This document shows positions 14,599 through 23,550 of a DNA stretch of 31,490 nt, one piece after another; the stretch's first letter is position 1; each line of letters opens with the position of its first letter. The position numbers were made by a program, and so were the translations under genes. The stretch spans positions 1 through 31,490 of the IMG/VR virus record IMGVR_UViG_3300046733_000738. One strand, given 5' to 3'. The notes beneath the pieces are model-generated. The model did not search any database. It saw only the letters and a list, made by a program, of their open reading frames with translations, and was not told the DNA's origin. The DNA comes from a virus.

Positions 14599-17500
14599 AT
14601 GCCAGAAATTAAAAACAATTTCCTTAAGGGGAAAATGAATAAAGACGCTGATGAGCGTGTTTTACCTCCTGGAGAATACAAAGATGCTTTAAACATTCAA
14701 GTTGGTGTTGCTGAAAATGGTGACGCTGGTAGCTTGCATAATGTATTAAGTAATAATAAAATAAGTAATCTTAATATTTCTGGAGCAAAGTGTATTGGTA
14801 GTGTGGCAGATACACAAACTGAAAAAATATACTGGTTTATCTATGGCACAACGGTTGATGCTATTGCAGAATATGATGAGACAACGAATACAATTTCACC
14901 TGTAATAGTTGATACAACTAAAAATATATTAAAGTTTCTTAATACGCAAATAACTGCTTTAAATGTTATAGAAGGGTATTTAATATGGTCAGATAATAAT
15001 TCTGAACCAAAAAGTATTGATATAGAATCTTTTAAGTCTGGTTCAACAAATTTTGCTACAACAACAACTATAATAGATGATATATTAGGCGTAAGAAATA
15101 TTGAAGAAGCCGATATTACATTAATAAAGAAAAAACCAGCCTCTGCCCCAACGTTAGTTACTAATACTTTAGGAAACACAATTCAGTCTAATGGTATTGA
15201 TATAACGGTTAATATTGATATGACTGGAGCTTCTTTTGGAGATACACTAGACATACAGTTTTCTGCAGACCCCGATATTGATATTAATGAAAAATTTGTT
15301 GTATCTAATAGCGATTTAAGTAAAGCATATATTGTACAAAAGGTTGAGGGGTATTTGCATGCTACCACTGATAAGTGCAAAGTTTTATACGGTTTATTAG
15401 GCACTACAGTACTTGACTTTGATAATTTTACAGGTGTAATAAGAAAAGGAGATATATTATTTCCTGATAAATTTGTAAGATTTGGTTATAGATGGAAGTT
15501 TAAAAATAATCAGTACTCAGTAATGTCTCCATTTACAGAGCCAGTTTTTTATCCCGAACAAATGACAGGAACTGGTTCAACGTTTAATTATACTATTTCA
15601 AAGGGATATAATGATGCAATGGAAAATACAATTAAAAGTATTGAATTGCATAATATTGATTGTTCGGATACTAGTATAGACTCTGTAGATATATTATATA
15701 AAGAATCAAACAATACAAATATATATATATATAAAACAATTAAAAAACAAGATTTAAACGGCTTTAATCAAGGTGATATACTAGGAGATTGTGATGTACC
15801 TATTACTTCTGAAAGTTTTTACACTGTGCTTCCAAGTAATCAATTATTTAGGCAATATGATGATGTTCCATATAGAGCTAAAGCTTTAGAAATAAGTGCT
15901 AATAGAACTATTTTTGGTAACTATATAAATGGTTTAAATGTAACTAAAGATCAAAACAATAATCCAGCAACTTATTCACCTAATTTTAATGTATCAATAA
16001 GTAAAAGAACAACAGATAAGTTAAAATCAATAAAAGCTGGTAGAAAATATCAATTTGGTATTTTATTTGAAGATAAATACGGCAGACAAACTCCTATTTC
16101 TTCTAATGAATCAGGATCAATACATATTAATTTTAATGATGTTCGTGGGGTAGGTCTAGATGTGTATAATTCTGATACAACAGGGGGCAAACAATTCCAA
16201 GTTTCAATGAGCTCATTACCTATTCGAATTAATTTTGATAATAGAATTGAAAGATTTAAATATTATATTAAAGAACAGTCTAAAGAATATTATAATATTT
16301 TAATTCATTCAGCATATGATGATACCGAAGATTCTGATATTACTTGGATAGCATTACCTAGTTTTGAAATAAATAAGGTAGATGAAAATGATTATGTAAT
16401 ATTAAAAAGAAAATCTACTAGTTATTTTCCAGTTGCAGATCAAGAATTTAAATTTAAAGTATTAACCTCTGTTGGGTCTAAACCATCTACATTAGATAAT
16501 GCAAATGATTTAAATGGAAACTTTTTTATAAAAGTTGAAAAAAATTCTTCATTATCTTTATCTGATTACAATGGTGGTATTTTTGAAACAATACCGGAAG
16601 ATAACATTTTAGATTTATATTATGAAACAGAAGATTCTTATCCTATACATGAATATACACAAACAAAAACTTTAAAATGGTTTAATTGTTATGATTTTGC
16701 AAATGGTATAGAAAGTGATAGAATTAAAGATGATTTTAACGAAGCTACTATAGATAATCAAGTACGAGTATCTACTATAGTTGAAGATGGATATAAGCAA
16801 AAGCATAACAAATATGGTTTAATATTTTCTAGCGGGTTATTTAATGCTAGAAATGGTGTTAATGATATAAACCAATTTAATACTGCAGAAGCTATAACTA
16901 AAGATCTTAATCCTGAATATGGCAGTATACAAAAGCTTCATACTAGAGATACTGATATGGTAGTTTTTTGTGAAGATAAATTATTAAAAATACCAGTACA
17001 AAAAGATATTTTATTTAACGCAGATGGCACTACAAACTTAACAGCTTCAAACAAAGTTTTAGGAACAGCAAGAACGGTTGCTGGAGAATACGGCATATCT
17101 ACAAATCCAGAATCTTTTGCAGAGTATGGTTATCGAGTATATTTTACAGATAGAGCTAGAAATGCTGTATTAAGACTCTCTATGGATGGCTTAAGTGTTA
17201 TATCTAATTATGGTATGTCAGACTTTTTTAGAGATAAATTTAATAAAGCTACTACTGAAGAATCTATTTCTTTTAAAGAAGGTCTTGATGGTTGGACGTC
17301 AAGATTAAGCTTTGTACCAGAATCAGGTGTATCTTTAAATGGTAGTTACTACACTATGAAAGATGGTGAGTTATATAAACAGCACGTAGCTTCTAGCAAT
17401 TATAATAATTTTTATAATACACAATACAACTCTACTGTTGACTTTGTATATAATCAAGACCCTTCTGTAATTAAAAACTTCAAAACTTTAAGTTATGAAG

Positions 17501-17685
17501 GTACTGAAAATTGGTATGCTAATACTATAAAAACAGATCAACAATCTGGCAAAGTAAGCACTTTTATAAATAAAGAAGGCAAATGGTTTAATAATATTAA
17601 GGGTATTGCAAATACAGATAATAATTTAGATACTAAAGAATTTTCTATACAAGGGTTAGGAAATATAACTAGTTTTACAACATAG
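14599..17685 (+). CDS. Large tail muzzle/nozzle-type protein
   Basis: The product has 1028 residues. The N-terminus LKGKMNKDADERVLPPGEYK followed by DALNIQVGVAENGD is a signature I recognise from large tail proteins of marine and crAss-like podoviruses, where the related protein forms the nozzle or muzzle of the short tail (P22 gp10-like propeller). The remainder is beta-rich throughout with many aromatic residues and blocks such as RYGYRWKFKNNQYSVMSPF-like FRFGYRWKFKNNQYS, KAGRKYQFGILFEDKYGRQT and AEYGYRVYFTDRARNAVLRL. No enzyme motif is visible. Its place after two neck genes supports the assignment. It would form the lower tail through which DNA and internal proteins leave. Confidence 0.75.
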   Translation: MPEIKNNFLKGKMNKDADERVLPPGEYKDALNIQVGVAENGDAGSLHNVLSNNKISNLNISGAKCIGSVADTQTEKIYWFIYGTTVDAIAEYDETTNTISPVIVDTTKNILKFLNTQITALNVIEGYLIWSDNNSEPKSIDIESFKSGSTNFATTTTIIDDILGVRNIEEADITLIKKKPASAPTLVTNTLGNTIQSNGIDITVNIDMTGASFGDTLDIQFSADPDIDINEKFVVSNSDLSKAYIVQKVEGYLHATTDKCKVLYGLLGTTVLDFDNFTGVIRKGDILFPDKFVRFGYRWKFKNNQYSVMSPFTEPVFYPEQMTGTGSTFNYTISKGYNDAMENTIKSIELHNIDCSDTSIDSVDILYKESNNTNIYIYKTIKKQDLNGFNQGDILGDCDVPITSESFYTVLPSNQLFRQYDDVPYRAKALEISANRTIFGNYINGLNVTKDQNNNPATYSPNFNVSISKRTTDKLKSIKAGRKYQFGILFEDKYGRQTPISSNESGSIHINFNDVRGVGLDVYNSDTTGGKQFQVSMSSLPIRINFDNRIERFKYYIKEQSKEYYNILIHSAYDDTEDSDITWIALPSFEINKVDENDYVILKRKSTSYFPVADQEFKFKVLTSVGSKPSTLDNANDLNGNFFIKVEKNSSLSLSDYNGGIFETIPEDNILDLYYETEDSYPIHEYTQTKTLKWFNCYDFANGIESDRIKDDFNEATIDNQVRVSTIVEDGYKQKHNKYGLIFSSGLFNARNGVNDINQFNTAEAITKDLNPEYGSIQKLHTRDTDMVVFCEDKLLKIPVQKDILFNADGTTNLTASNKVLGTARTVAGEYGISTNPESFAEYGYRVYFTDRARNAVLRLSMDGLSVISNYGMSDFFRDKFNKATTEESISFKEGLDGWTSRLSFVPESGVSLNGSYYTMKDGELYKQHVASSNYNNFYNTQYNSTVDFVYNQDPSVIKNFKTLSYEGTENWYANTIKTDQQSGKVSTFINKEGKWFNNIKGIANTDNNLDTKEFSIQGLGNITSFTT

Positions 17686-17691
17686 TACATA

Positions 17692-18876
17692 ATGAGTATA
17701 AACGCAGATAATATAATAGGTACATACGATATATATACTAAACAATATATAGTTACTTTTACAGAAAAGCCAACATTAGTTGTTCCGCCCGCGGATTGTA
17801 GTTTTTCATTAACAGCTACTGAAGTAGTTGAAATAGTACCTATTCCAGAACCAACTGATCAAGATTGTAGTTTTTCATTAGCTGCGGTATATTCAGGCCC
17901 TGCTAGAACAGCAACAATATCTGGTTTAACAACATCTAATATAAATACTAATGTTACTCTTACTGCTGTAAGCAATAACTTTACAAGTTATAAGCACGAA
18001 TGGACTGGGGGTAATGTTGATGGCGATACAACAGAAGTTGTTACCGCAACAAGTTCTTCTGCTGGAACCGTTAATTACGGTGTTACAATAAACGATGTTT
18101 ACAGTGATACACATTCTATTAATTGGACTAATCCACCTACACCTCCAACCCCAACCCCAACCCCACCACCAACCCCACCACCAACCCCAACCCCCTGTAC
18201 AAGTAGAATAACTTCTACTTCTATACCAGCACAAACATTAACTCAAGGCCAAACGGTAAATATTGATGTAAGCCCTTACTTTACACAATTAGATGGGTTA
18301 AGTTTAAGTTATAATGCTGATGGTTCTGGTGCAATTTTTCAAGGTCTTTTGTCAAGTGTATCAATAAGTGGAAGTACAGTAACTATAACCGCTAATAACA
18401 GTAATGTTTGTAATACACAATCAAATGCTGTTTCAGTAACAGCTGATGACGGTGTATCAGGAAATTGTATTGGGATAGAGTTTATTTCTGTTACAGTTAC
18501 TGGGTGCTCAACTCCACCAACACCTCCGCCTACACCACCAACACCTCCGCCTACACCACCTACACCCCCACCTTCTCCACCTACTCCAACGCCCACGCCT
18601 TCTGGAAGTTTTAGCGGATGTCCAGTAACTTCATTTACCCCTGGGGTTTCAGGTTCAACTTCGATTACAGTTGTAGCAAATGAAGCTTGGTCATTATCTA
18701 TAGCAGGTGCAGCTTCATCATATTTTACTTTAAGTCCAGCGAGCGGGTCAGCAACTAATGGAACTTCTGTTACTGTTTCTTATGATGGTAGTAGTAGCTT
18801 TGATCGTGATGCTATAATTTCATTAACAGTTGGTGGGACAAATGTAGCTAGTTGTACTATAGAATATTCAAATTAA
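17692..18876 (+). CDS. Virion surface protein: Ig/PKD-like domains, Pro-Thr linkers, BACON-like end
   Basis: The product has 394 residues. Order: an N-terminal part with two copies of DCSFSL; an Ig/PKD-like domain at ~72-145 (FTSYKHEWTGGNVDGDT); a 21-residue Pro/Thr linker at 148-168; a cadherin/Ig-like domain at ~170-265 (SIPAQTLTQGQTVNIDVSPY, VSVTADDG); a second, 30-residue Pro/Thr/Ser linker at 274-303 (repeating PPTPP and PPPTPP); and a C-terminal BACON-like domain at 304-394 (TSITVVANEAWSLSIAG, FTLSPASGSATNGTSVTVSY). BACON domains are typical of Bacteroidetes and were noted in crAssphage. Likely an exposed decoration or sugar-binding protein on tail or head. The next gene encodes a prolyl-hydroxylase-like enzyme, which makes the proline linkers noteworthy. 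Confidence 0.75.
   Translation: MSINADNIIGTYDIYTKQYIVTFTEKPTLVVPPADCSFSLTATEVVEIVPIPEPTDQDCSFSLAAVYSGPARTATISGLTTSNINTNVTLTAVSNNFTSYKHEWTGGNVDGDTTEVVTATSSSAGTVNYGVTINDVYSDTHSINWTNPPTPPTPTPTPPPTPPPTPTPCTSRITSTSIPAQTLTQGQTVNIDVSPYFTQLDGLSLSYNADGSGAIFQGLLSSVSISGSTVTITANNSNVCNTQSNAVSVTADDGVSGNCIGIEFISVTVTGCSTPPTPPPTPPTPPPTPPTPPPSPPTPTPTPSGSFSGCPVTSFTPGVSGSTSITVVANEAWSLSIAGAASSYFTLSPASGSATNGTSVTVSYDGSSSFDRDAIISLTVGGTNVASCTIEYSN
17794..17880 (+). repeat. 18-bp exact direct repeat coding DCSFSL
   Basis: The 18-mer gattgtagtttttcatta occurs exactly at 17794-17811 and 17863-17880, 69 bp apart and in frame. Each copy codes DCSFSL. Identity at all 18 bases suggests a recent duplication or gene conversion. 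Confidence 0.85.
18133..18195 (+). repeat. Proline-threonine linker repeat 1
   Basis: A C- and A-only tract built from cca, acc and ccc codons that encodes only Pro and Thr for 21 codons. It is a simple-sequence region liable to length change by slippage and separates two Ig-like domains. Confidence 0.85.
18511..18600 (+). repeat. Proline-threonine linker repeat 2 with 21-bp tandem unit
   Basis: Thirty codons of Pro, Thr and one Ser. It includes a 21-bp unit repeated in tandem at 18520-18540 and 18541-18561 that differs only in its last base. It lies just ahead of the BACON-like domain. Confidence 0.85.
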
Positions 18877-18882
18877 AATTAA

Positions 18883-20034
18883 ATGAAGGAAGTTAAAAAT
18901 TTTCTTACAGAAAATGAATGTAATTATATTATAGATTTAATTAATAATAACAACTTTAAATCACAAGTAATTGGAGCAGAAGGCAAGTCTATTTACGAAA
19001 ACAGTAGAACATCCTCCACATCTAATTTATCAATAGCAGATAAAGTTATTATTAGTATACATAAAAAAATATCAAATTATTTAAATATACCTATAGAGAA
19101 CGGAGAATCTTTACAAGGTCAAATGTATGAACCTGGTGAATATTTTAAACCACATCAAGATGCTTTTTCTGGTAATTCTTATGAAGCTCATGCGGGAACC
19201 GCAGGAAACCGCACGCATACATTAATGATTTATTTAAATGATAATTTTGAAGGTGGTGAAACAAGATTTACAAACATTAATACATCTGTAGTTCCTGAAA
19301 TAGGCAAAGCTGTATTTTGGAAAAATATAGACGAGAATAAAAATATAATACCAGAATCAATGCACGAAGGTTGTGAGGTAACCTCAGGTAAAAAGTATAT
19401 AATAACGTCCTGGTGGAGAGAAAATTCTTGGTCTACAAATAACACTAAACTTAATAATTTTGTTAATTCTGGGCCACCTAAACTTACAGAAAAAGGTTTT
19501 AAAGTAATTCCGTTGCCTAAAAATGAATGGAGTATAATACAAGACACTTATGAATTAATTAAAAACAAAAATGTAGAAGAAATTTTTGATAATAAAAAAG
19601 ATTTTATTAAAAATGGAAACACTGAATTATTAAGTTTTGATCATGCTCCTAATATTAAAAATTTTATTCATAATCAGTTGTTAAAAATTCACGAAGAATT
19701 TGCTGGTAAAAAACTTATACCGTCTTTTATATATGGAATTAGATCTTACCAAAACGGAGCAACATTAGTTCCTCACGTAGATCGCATTGAAACTCATCAC
19801 ATATCCTCTATAATAATTATAGATAAAGATTTAGATGGAGAAAATGATTGGCCTTTAGATATTAAAGACCATAATGGCGAATGGCATAAAGTTTATGCAA
19901 AACCAGGGGATATGATACTTTACGAAGGGGCGGTGTGCAAGCATGGACGTAAAGAAAATTTTAAAGGTAATTATTTTAGAAATTTATTTGTTCATTATAA
20001 GCTTCATGACTTTTTAACAAATAATGTTTTATAG
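18883..20034 (+). CDS. Tandem 2-oxoglutarate/Fe(II) dioxygenase, prolyl-hydroxylase-like
   Basis: The product has 383 residues with two dioxygenase domains. Domain 1 (about 1-182) resembles prolyl 4-hydroxylase: PHQDAF gives H91-x-D93, then RTHTLMIYLND and FEGGETRF, the distal H161 in MHEG, and K170/K171 for 2-oxoglutarate in GKKYIITSWW. Domain 2 (about 205-375) has PHVDR with H298-x-D300, distal H354 in CKHGR and R366 in YFRNLFVHY. All iron and cosubstrate residues are thus present in both. The enzyme would hydroxylate a substrate using O2 and 2-oxoglutarate. It lies between two BACON-like virion genes, one with long Pro/Thr linkers, which are plausible substrates; that link is inference. 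Phage 2OG oxygenases can have other substrates. Confidence 0.82.
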   Translation: MKEVKNFLTENECNYIIDLINNNNFKSQVIGAEGKSIYENSRTSSTSNLSIADKVIISIHKKISNYLNIPIENGESLQGQMYEPGEYFKPHQDAFSGNSYEAHAGTAGNRTHTLMIYLNDNFEGGETRFTNINTSVVPEIGKAVFWKNIDENKNIIPESMHEGCEVTSGKKYIITSWWRENSWSTNNTKLNNFVNSGPPKLTEKGFKVIPLPKNEWSIIQDTYELIKNKNVEEIFDNKKDFIKNGNTELLSFDHAPNIKNFIHNQLLKIHEEFAGKKLIPSFIYGIRSYQNGATLVPHVDRIETHHISSIIIIDKDLDGENDWPLDIKDHNGEWHKVYAKPGDMILYEGAVCKHGRKENFKGNYFRNLFVHYKLHDFLTNNVL

Positions 20035-20068
20035 ATTAAAAATTAAAAAAAAATAACAAAATAATAAA

Positions 20069-21100
20069 ATGGCACAATACACTTTAACAGGAACTTTTGG
20101 AACATCATTTGAAAATAGTGATACGGTATTATTGTCTGTAAATTCAGGAACAATATCTCCAACTTCCACAACAAAAGGCGCTTTAGCAGCGGGATTAAAC
20201 GTACAAATAGATGACGGTGTTACCGTTACTGCAGTTGCAAATAGTGGAGCGTGTTCATCTGTAATAGCTCAAGTTGTTGCAGGTACTGCAGCACCAACCC
20301 CTCCTGCTTCAGCCGCTGGATCATATGATTGTAATACAAGAACTTGGGCAACAGCAAGTTGGAATTCTGGAACTGGGGCGGTTACTTTAACTCCATCAGC
20401 AAATACAACGATACATAGTTATTCTCCAACTAATATTTCTGCTAATAGTGGGGAAGTGTTTATTGAATACACTTTTTCAAATTCAGAAGCTGGCTGGGAT
20501 AATACGGATGCTCAAATTGCTGTAACTGACCCTGTAGCTTGTTATATGCCATCTATTGATACTGGAGCAACGCTAGAGCCTTTTGGACCATCGCAAGCTA
20601 ATTTCAATGTTGCTGATGGAGTTACTGGAGCTACCATAGTAGTTGGTACTGATGCGACTGTTAGTCAAGGTACTTTAGTAAGTGTTAGCCCTTCGGTGTA
20701 TGGTAATAATTTAAATAACTATGTAGGTACTATTACACCGCCTGCTTCAGGATATTCTAATAGTGGAGGAGCAAACATAACAGATAGTGATGACGCGATT
20801 GGTTCTTCAACAACTCCTACTGGATCATTTAGTGGAAGTTTTTCAGGATTTACACCTGGAGATGCAGGGGAATATGCTGTAAATGTAACTTCTAATGTAG
20901 CTTGGAGTTTAGCATTAAAAGGTTCAGATACAACACACTTTACTTTAGATGTAGTATCTGGTAATCCAGGAACTAGTGTTGTTACTATGAGTTATGATGG
21001 AAGCAATAATTGGGATATTAATTCAAACGTCAGTGTTATTTTAAAATCTACAACACCTCTTGCGATATTAGCTTCTACAACGGTAGATTATACTAATTAA
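20069..21100 (+). CDS. Second BACON-like virion surface protein
   Basis: The product has 343 residues, beta-rich, with Thr, Ser, Gly and Asn throughout and no enzyme motif. The last ~92 residues (from PTGSFSGSFSGFTPGDAG) are clearly related to the end of the 17692-18876 product: both share GSFSG, FTPG, (V/E)AWSL, FTL, a GTSV strand, SYDGS and a final Y-(S/T)-N. That end is BACON-like. The upstream part has a short TAAPTPPASAAG hinge at about residue 73-84 and two further beta domains that I cannot name. It probably decorates the particle and was formed by shuffling or duplication of the C-terminal module. The leader before the start is A-rich. Confidence 0.68.
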   Translation: MAQYTLTGTFGTSFENSDTVLLSVNSGTISPTSTTKGALAAGLNVQIDDGVTVTAVANSGACSSVIAQVVAGTAAPTPPASAAGSYDCNTRTWATASWNSGTGAVTLTPSANTTIHSYSPTNISANSGEVFIEYTFSNSEAGWDNTDAQIAVTDPVACYMPSIDTGATLEPFGPSQANFNVADGVTGATIVVGTDATVSQGTLVSVSPSVYGNNLNNYVGTITPPASGYSNSGGANITDSDDAIGSSTTPTGSFSGSFSGFTPGDAGEYAVNVTSNVAWSLALKGSDTTHFTLDVVSGNPGTSVVTMSYDGSNNWDINSNVSVILKSTTPLAILASTTVDYTN

Positions 21101-21130
21101 CATAACCAATTAAGACGTAATAATAAATAC

Positions 21131-21448
21131 ATGAGTCAGATCACGTTAAATATAAACTTCGATAAAAATACTTCATTACAAGTTGGAGATATTATTTATT
21201 ATGAAACTGCAGGTTCTATTAAAACAATAGGACCTGTAACTACTATTAATACTTCATCTATAGTTTGTGAAGAAACTGGTGACACCAGTAGTTTAGCAAA
21301 CAACTCATTTATCTTTTTTGGAAAAGACAATGAAATAAATACATCGGGCATAATAGGATACTATGCTGAAGTACAAATGAAAAACGAATCAACTTCTGAA
21401 GCTGAAATATTTGCAGTTAATTCAGAAATATTTTTAAGTAGTAATTAA
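21131..21448 (+). CDS. Small beta-rich structural protein
   Basis: The product has 105 residues. It starts SQITLNINFDKNTSLQVGDI and ends with GYYAEVQMKNESTSEAEIFA and VNSEIFLSSN, an end that I recall from small proteins located between tail and internal virion genes in marine phages. It looks like a small all-beta domain; no function can be assigned. Its place 12 bp before the internal-protein genes and after the decoration genes suggests a virion component. Confidence 0.65.
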   Translation: MSQITLNINFDKNTSLQVGDIIYYETAGSIKTIGPVTTINTSSIVCEETGDTSSLANNSFIFFGKDNEINTSGIIGYYAEVQMKNESTSEAEIFAVNSEIFLSSN

Positions 21449-21459
21449 AATATAAAATT

Positions 21460-22119
21460 ATGGATCCATTAACAATAATAGGAATGGCTGGAAAAGCTGC
21501 ACAAGGCGTAGCTGGAATAATAGGAGGTATTGTAGGTAGCCAAGCTAGGAAAGATGAACAAGAAACAGCTACAAGTCAATTTGATAAAAGAATGAGATCT
21601 TATGAAAGTTTTGATTTTCAAAATTTGTATGCGGACATTGAAAATCCTATGGAAGATTTAAGAGTTGGTACTCAAGCCGCAGAATTTCAAGCTCAACAAA
21701 CTCAACAAGGTTTAGCTCAAACATTAGACGCCCTTAGAAGCAGTGGGGGCGGGGCGGGTGCAGCAGCTTTAGCCCAAACATTAGCTCAGGCTCAAGCACA
21801 ATCAAGCCAACAAATAGCTTCAGGAATTGAACAACAAGAATTAGCTAACGAATCTGCAAGAGCAGCTATGCAAGCTGAATTAAATTTAAAAGAAGCTTCT
21901 GGTGCAATGGAAGTGCAAGACTTTGAACTTGGCAGAACAGAAACTTTATTAGACATGAGTTCTCAACGTAAACAAGCTGCTGATGCGGCCAGAGCGCAAG
22001 CTACTGAGTCAATTTTAGGTGGAGTTGGACAGCTAGGTGGTTCTGTTGCGGCATTTGGAGCAATGGGTGGATTTTCAAAAAAAGAAAATAAAAAGTATGA
22101 CACTGGACAACCAGGTTAA
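21460..22119 (+). CDS. Internal virion (ejection) protein, small
   Basis: The product has 219 residues. Residues ~5-28 are a Gly/Ala/Ile-rich hydrophobic helix (GVAGIIGGIVGSQARK) able to insert in membranes. The centre (about 75-185) is a Gln/Ala-rich helix likely to form a coiled coil (QAQQTQQGLAQTLDAL, ALAQTLAQAQAQSSQQIASG), and a second Gly-rich stretch follows near the end (SILGGVGQLGGSVAAFGAMG). This architecture is that of small ejected proteins such as T7 gp14 and P22 gp7. It is followed by two larger proteins of the same expected class, making a three-gene set as in T7 (gp14-15-16). The role would be building a channel for DNA across the host envelope. Confidence 0.7.
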   Translation: MDPLTIIGMAGKAAQGVAGIIGGIVGSQARKDEQETATSQFDKRMRSYESFDFQNLYADIENPMEDLRVGTQAAEFQAQQTQQGLAQTLDALRSSGGGAGAAALAQTLAQAQAQSSQQIASGIEQQELANESARAAMQAELNLKEASGAMEVQDFELGRTETLLDMSSQRKQAADAARAQATESILGGVGQLGGSVAAFGAMGGFSKKENKKYDTGQPG

Positions 22120-22145
22120 TAAGATGCATAGGAAAAAAATAAATT

Positions 22146-23540
22146 ATGGCAAGTAAATATTATAATCCAAGATTAGCAGCTAATGTTGCAAAAGCTCAAG
22201 CAAGAGAATTTGTAGACGTAGGAGGTTCTTTTAGCAAAGGTTTTGAAGACGCTAGAACTACTATTGAACCTTTAATAAAACCGGCTATTGATAAATATAA
22301 TGCTGATATAGAAACTATTGCATCATTAGCTGTTGATCCTAAAGGTATACCTGTAGATTCAAGAAAAGCTGTTGAAGAATTTGTTAAACAAAAAAAGCAA
22401 GAGGCTTTTGAAGCAAGACAAAGTGGAGTTGCTCCGGGGGCTGAAGCTATACAACAAAGTAAATTTGCAATAGATGGCGTTGCTGAGGTTGCAAAAAGAC
22501 AAGGAGCTCGAATAGCTGTTGGTCAAGAATTAATTGCAATAGGTTCTAGTGCAAACGATATTGAAACTACAACTGCTTTAAAAGACATATTAACCGCAGA
22601 GTTTGATCCAAGTGACCCAGATGGTAATTTTTATAAATTAAGTAATGGTGAAAAAGTAAACGAACAATATATGGATAATGTAATTAAAAGTTACATGGTT
22701 ACTCCTGATGGGGATTACTTAGATTTATATGATAACATGGATAAGTTAATTACAAAAAAATTTGATGCCAATAACCAACCATATTATGGATATGATGATG
22801 TGGATGCAGAAAGAGGAAGAAGAATGGTTGCTGCAAAAACAGATAACCCTGAAACTGGCGACACTTTTACTTTTGATGCTTTATCAAATCCTGACCCATA
22901 TAGAGGTTTAAGTAAAGAATTTACAGATGGTATTGATTTTACTAAAATGACAAAATCTCAAATTATTTCTACAATAAAAAAAGAAAAAGGTTATAAAACT
23001 GATGAAGAAGCTACAACTTATGCAAAAACATTAGTTGTAAATGGTTTTCAAAAAGCTTTTGCTAAATCATTTGGAAAAGAAAAACCTTATGTAGATCCAT
23101 TAAAAGCTGCTAAAGTTAAAGAAATAAAAAGAAAAGGTGCAGAAAGTACAGCGGAAATTAAACTTATTGAAAAAGAAATAGATGATGCAGCAAAAATACT
23201 TAATAGTAAAGGCACATCTTTTTCAAGTCCATTAACAATATCAACTGAGCGTTTACCTTCTAAATATGAAGAAGAATTAAAAGATTTAGGCCTTTCTTAT
23301 GAGCCAATACCAGAAACTATAATAAATGAGGATAATAAGGAAATTGAAACTGGAAAAACAGTTGGATATAGAATATTTAATACAAGGCTAGGTAAATCAA
23401 AAATTTCAGAAGATATTTTAATTGGTGATTCTCCTAGTTTAATTAAAAAGAAAATGCTTGATGCTTTAGGTAGAAAATATAAAACAGTACAAAGATCATA
23501 TGATGTTCTTAAGAATGACCCATTTAATCCTAATAATTAA
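22146..23540 (+). CDS. Internal virion (ejection) protein, medium
   Basis: The product has 464 residues. N-terminal KYYNPRLAANVAKAQAREFV and GGSFSKGFEDARTTIEP precede a mostly helical, highly charged protein (VEEFVKQKKQEAFEARQSG, AAKVKEIKRKGAESTAEIKL). The last part is more mixed. No enzyme motif or signal peptide is visible. Its size, helical nature and place between the small and the giant internal proteins suggest the middle component of an ejection apparatus, comparable in position to T7 gp15, but there is no sequence-level proof. It begins 26 bp after the preceding gene and ends 10 bp before the giant gene. Confidence 0.6.
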   Translation: MASKYYNPRLAANVAKAQAREFVDVGGSFSKGFEDARTTIEPLIKPAIDKYNADIETIASLAVDPKGIPVDSRKAVEEFVKQKKQEAFEARQSGVAPGAEAIQQSKFAIDGVAEVAKRQGARIAVGQELIAIGSSANDIETTTALKDILTAEFDPSDPDGNFYKLSNGEKVNEQYMDNVIKSYMVTPDGDYLDLYDNMDKLITKKFDANNQPYYGYDDVDAERGRRMVAAKTDNPETGDTFTFDALSNPDPYRGLSKEFTDGIDFTKMTKSQIISTIKKEKGYKTDEEATTYAKTLVVNGFQKAFAKSFGKEKPYVDPLKAAKVKEIKRKGAESTAEIKLIEKEIDDAAKILNSKGTSFSSPLTISTERLPSKYEEELKDLGLSYEPIPETIINEDNKEIETGKTVGYRIFNTRLGKSKISEDILIGDSPSLIKKKMLDALGRKYKTVQRSYDVLKNDPFNPNN

Positions 23541-23550
23541 ATAAAATAAT

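Noticed and set aside
17926-18234. Minus-strand ORF rich in Trp and Gly
   Set aside because: It is the reverse complement of the Pro/Thr linker and its surroundings; the low complexity explains the missing stops.
18339-18596. Minus-strand ORF starting with Gly/Val repeats
   Set aside because: It is the antisense of the second Pro/Thr linker and the adjacent Ig domain, with no independent support.
18133-18600. Short repeats that could suggest a CRISPR or minisatellite
   Set aside because: They are in frame, encode Pro/Thr only, and have no regular unique spacers; they are protein linkers.
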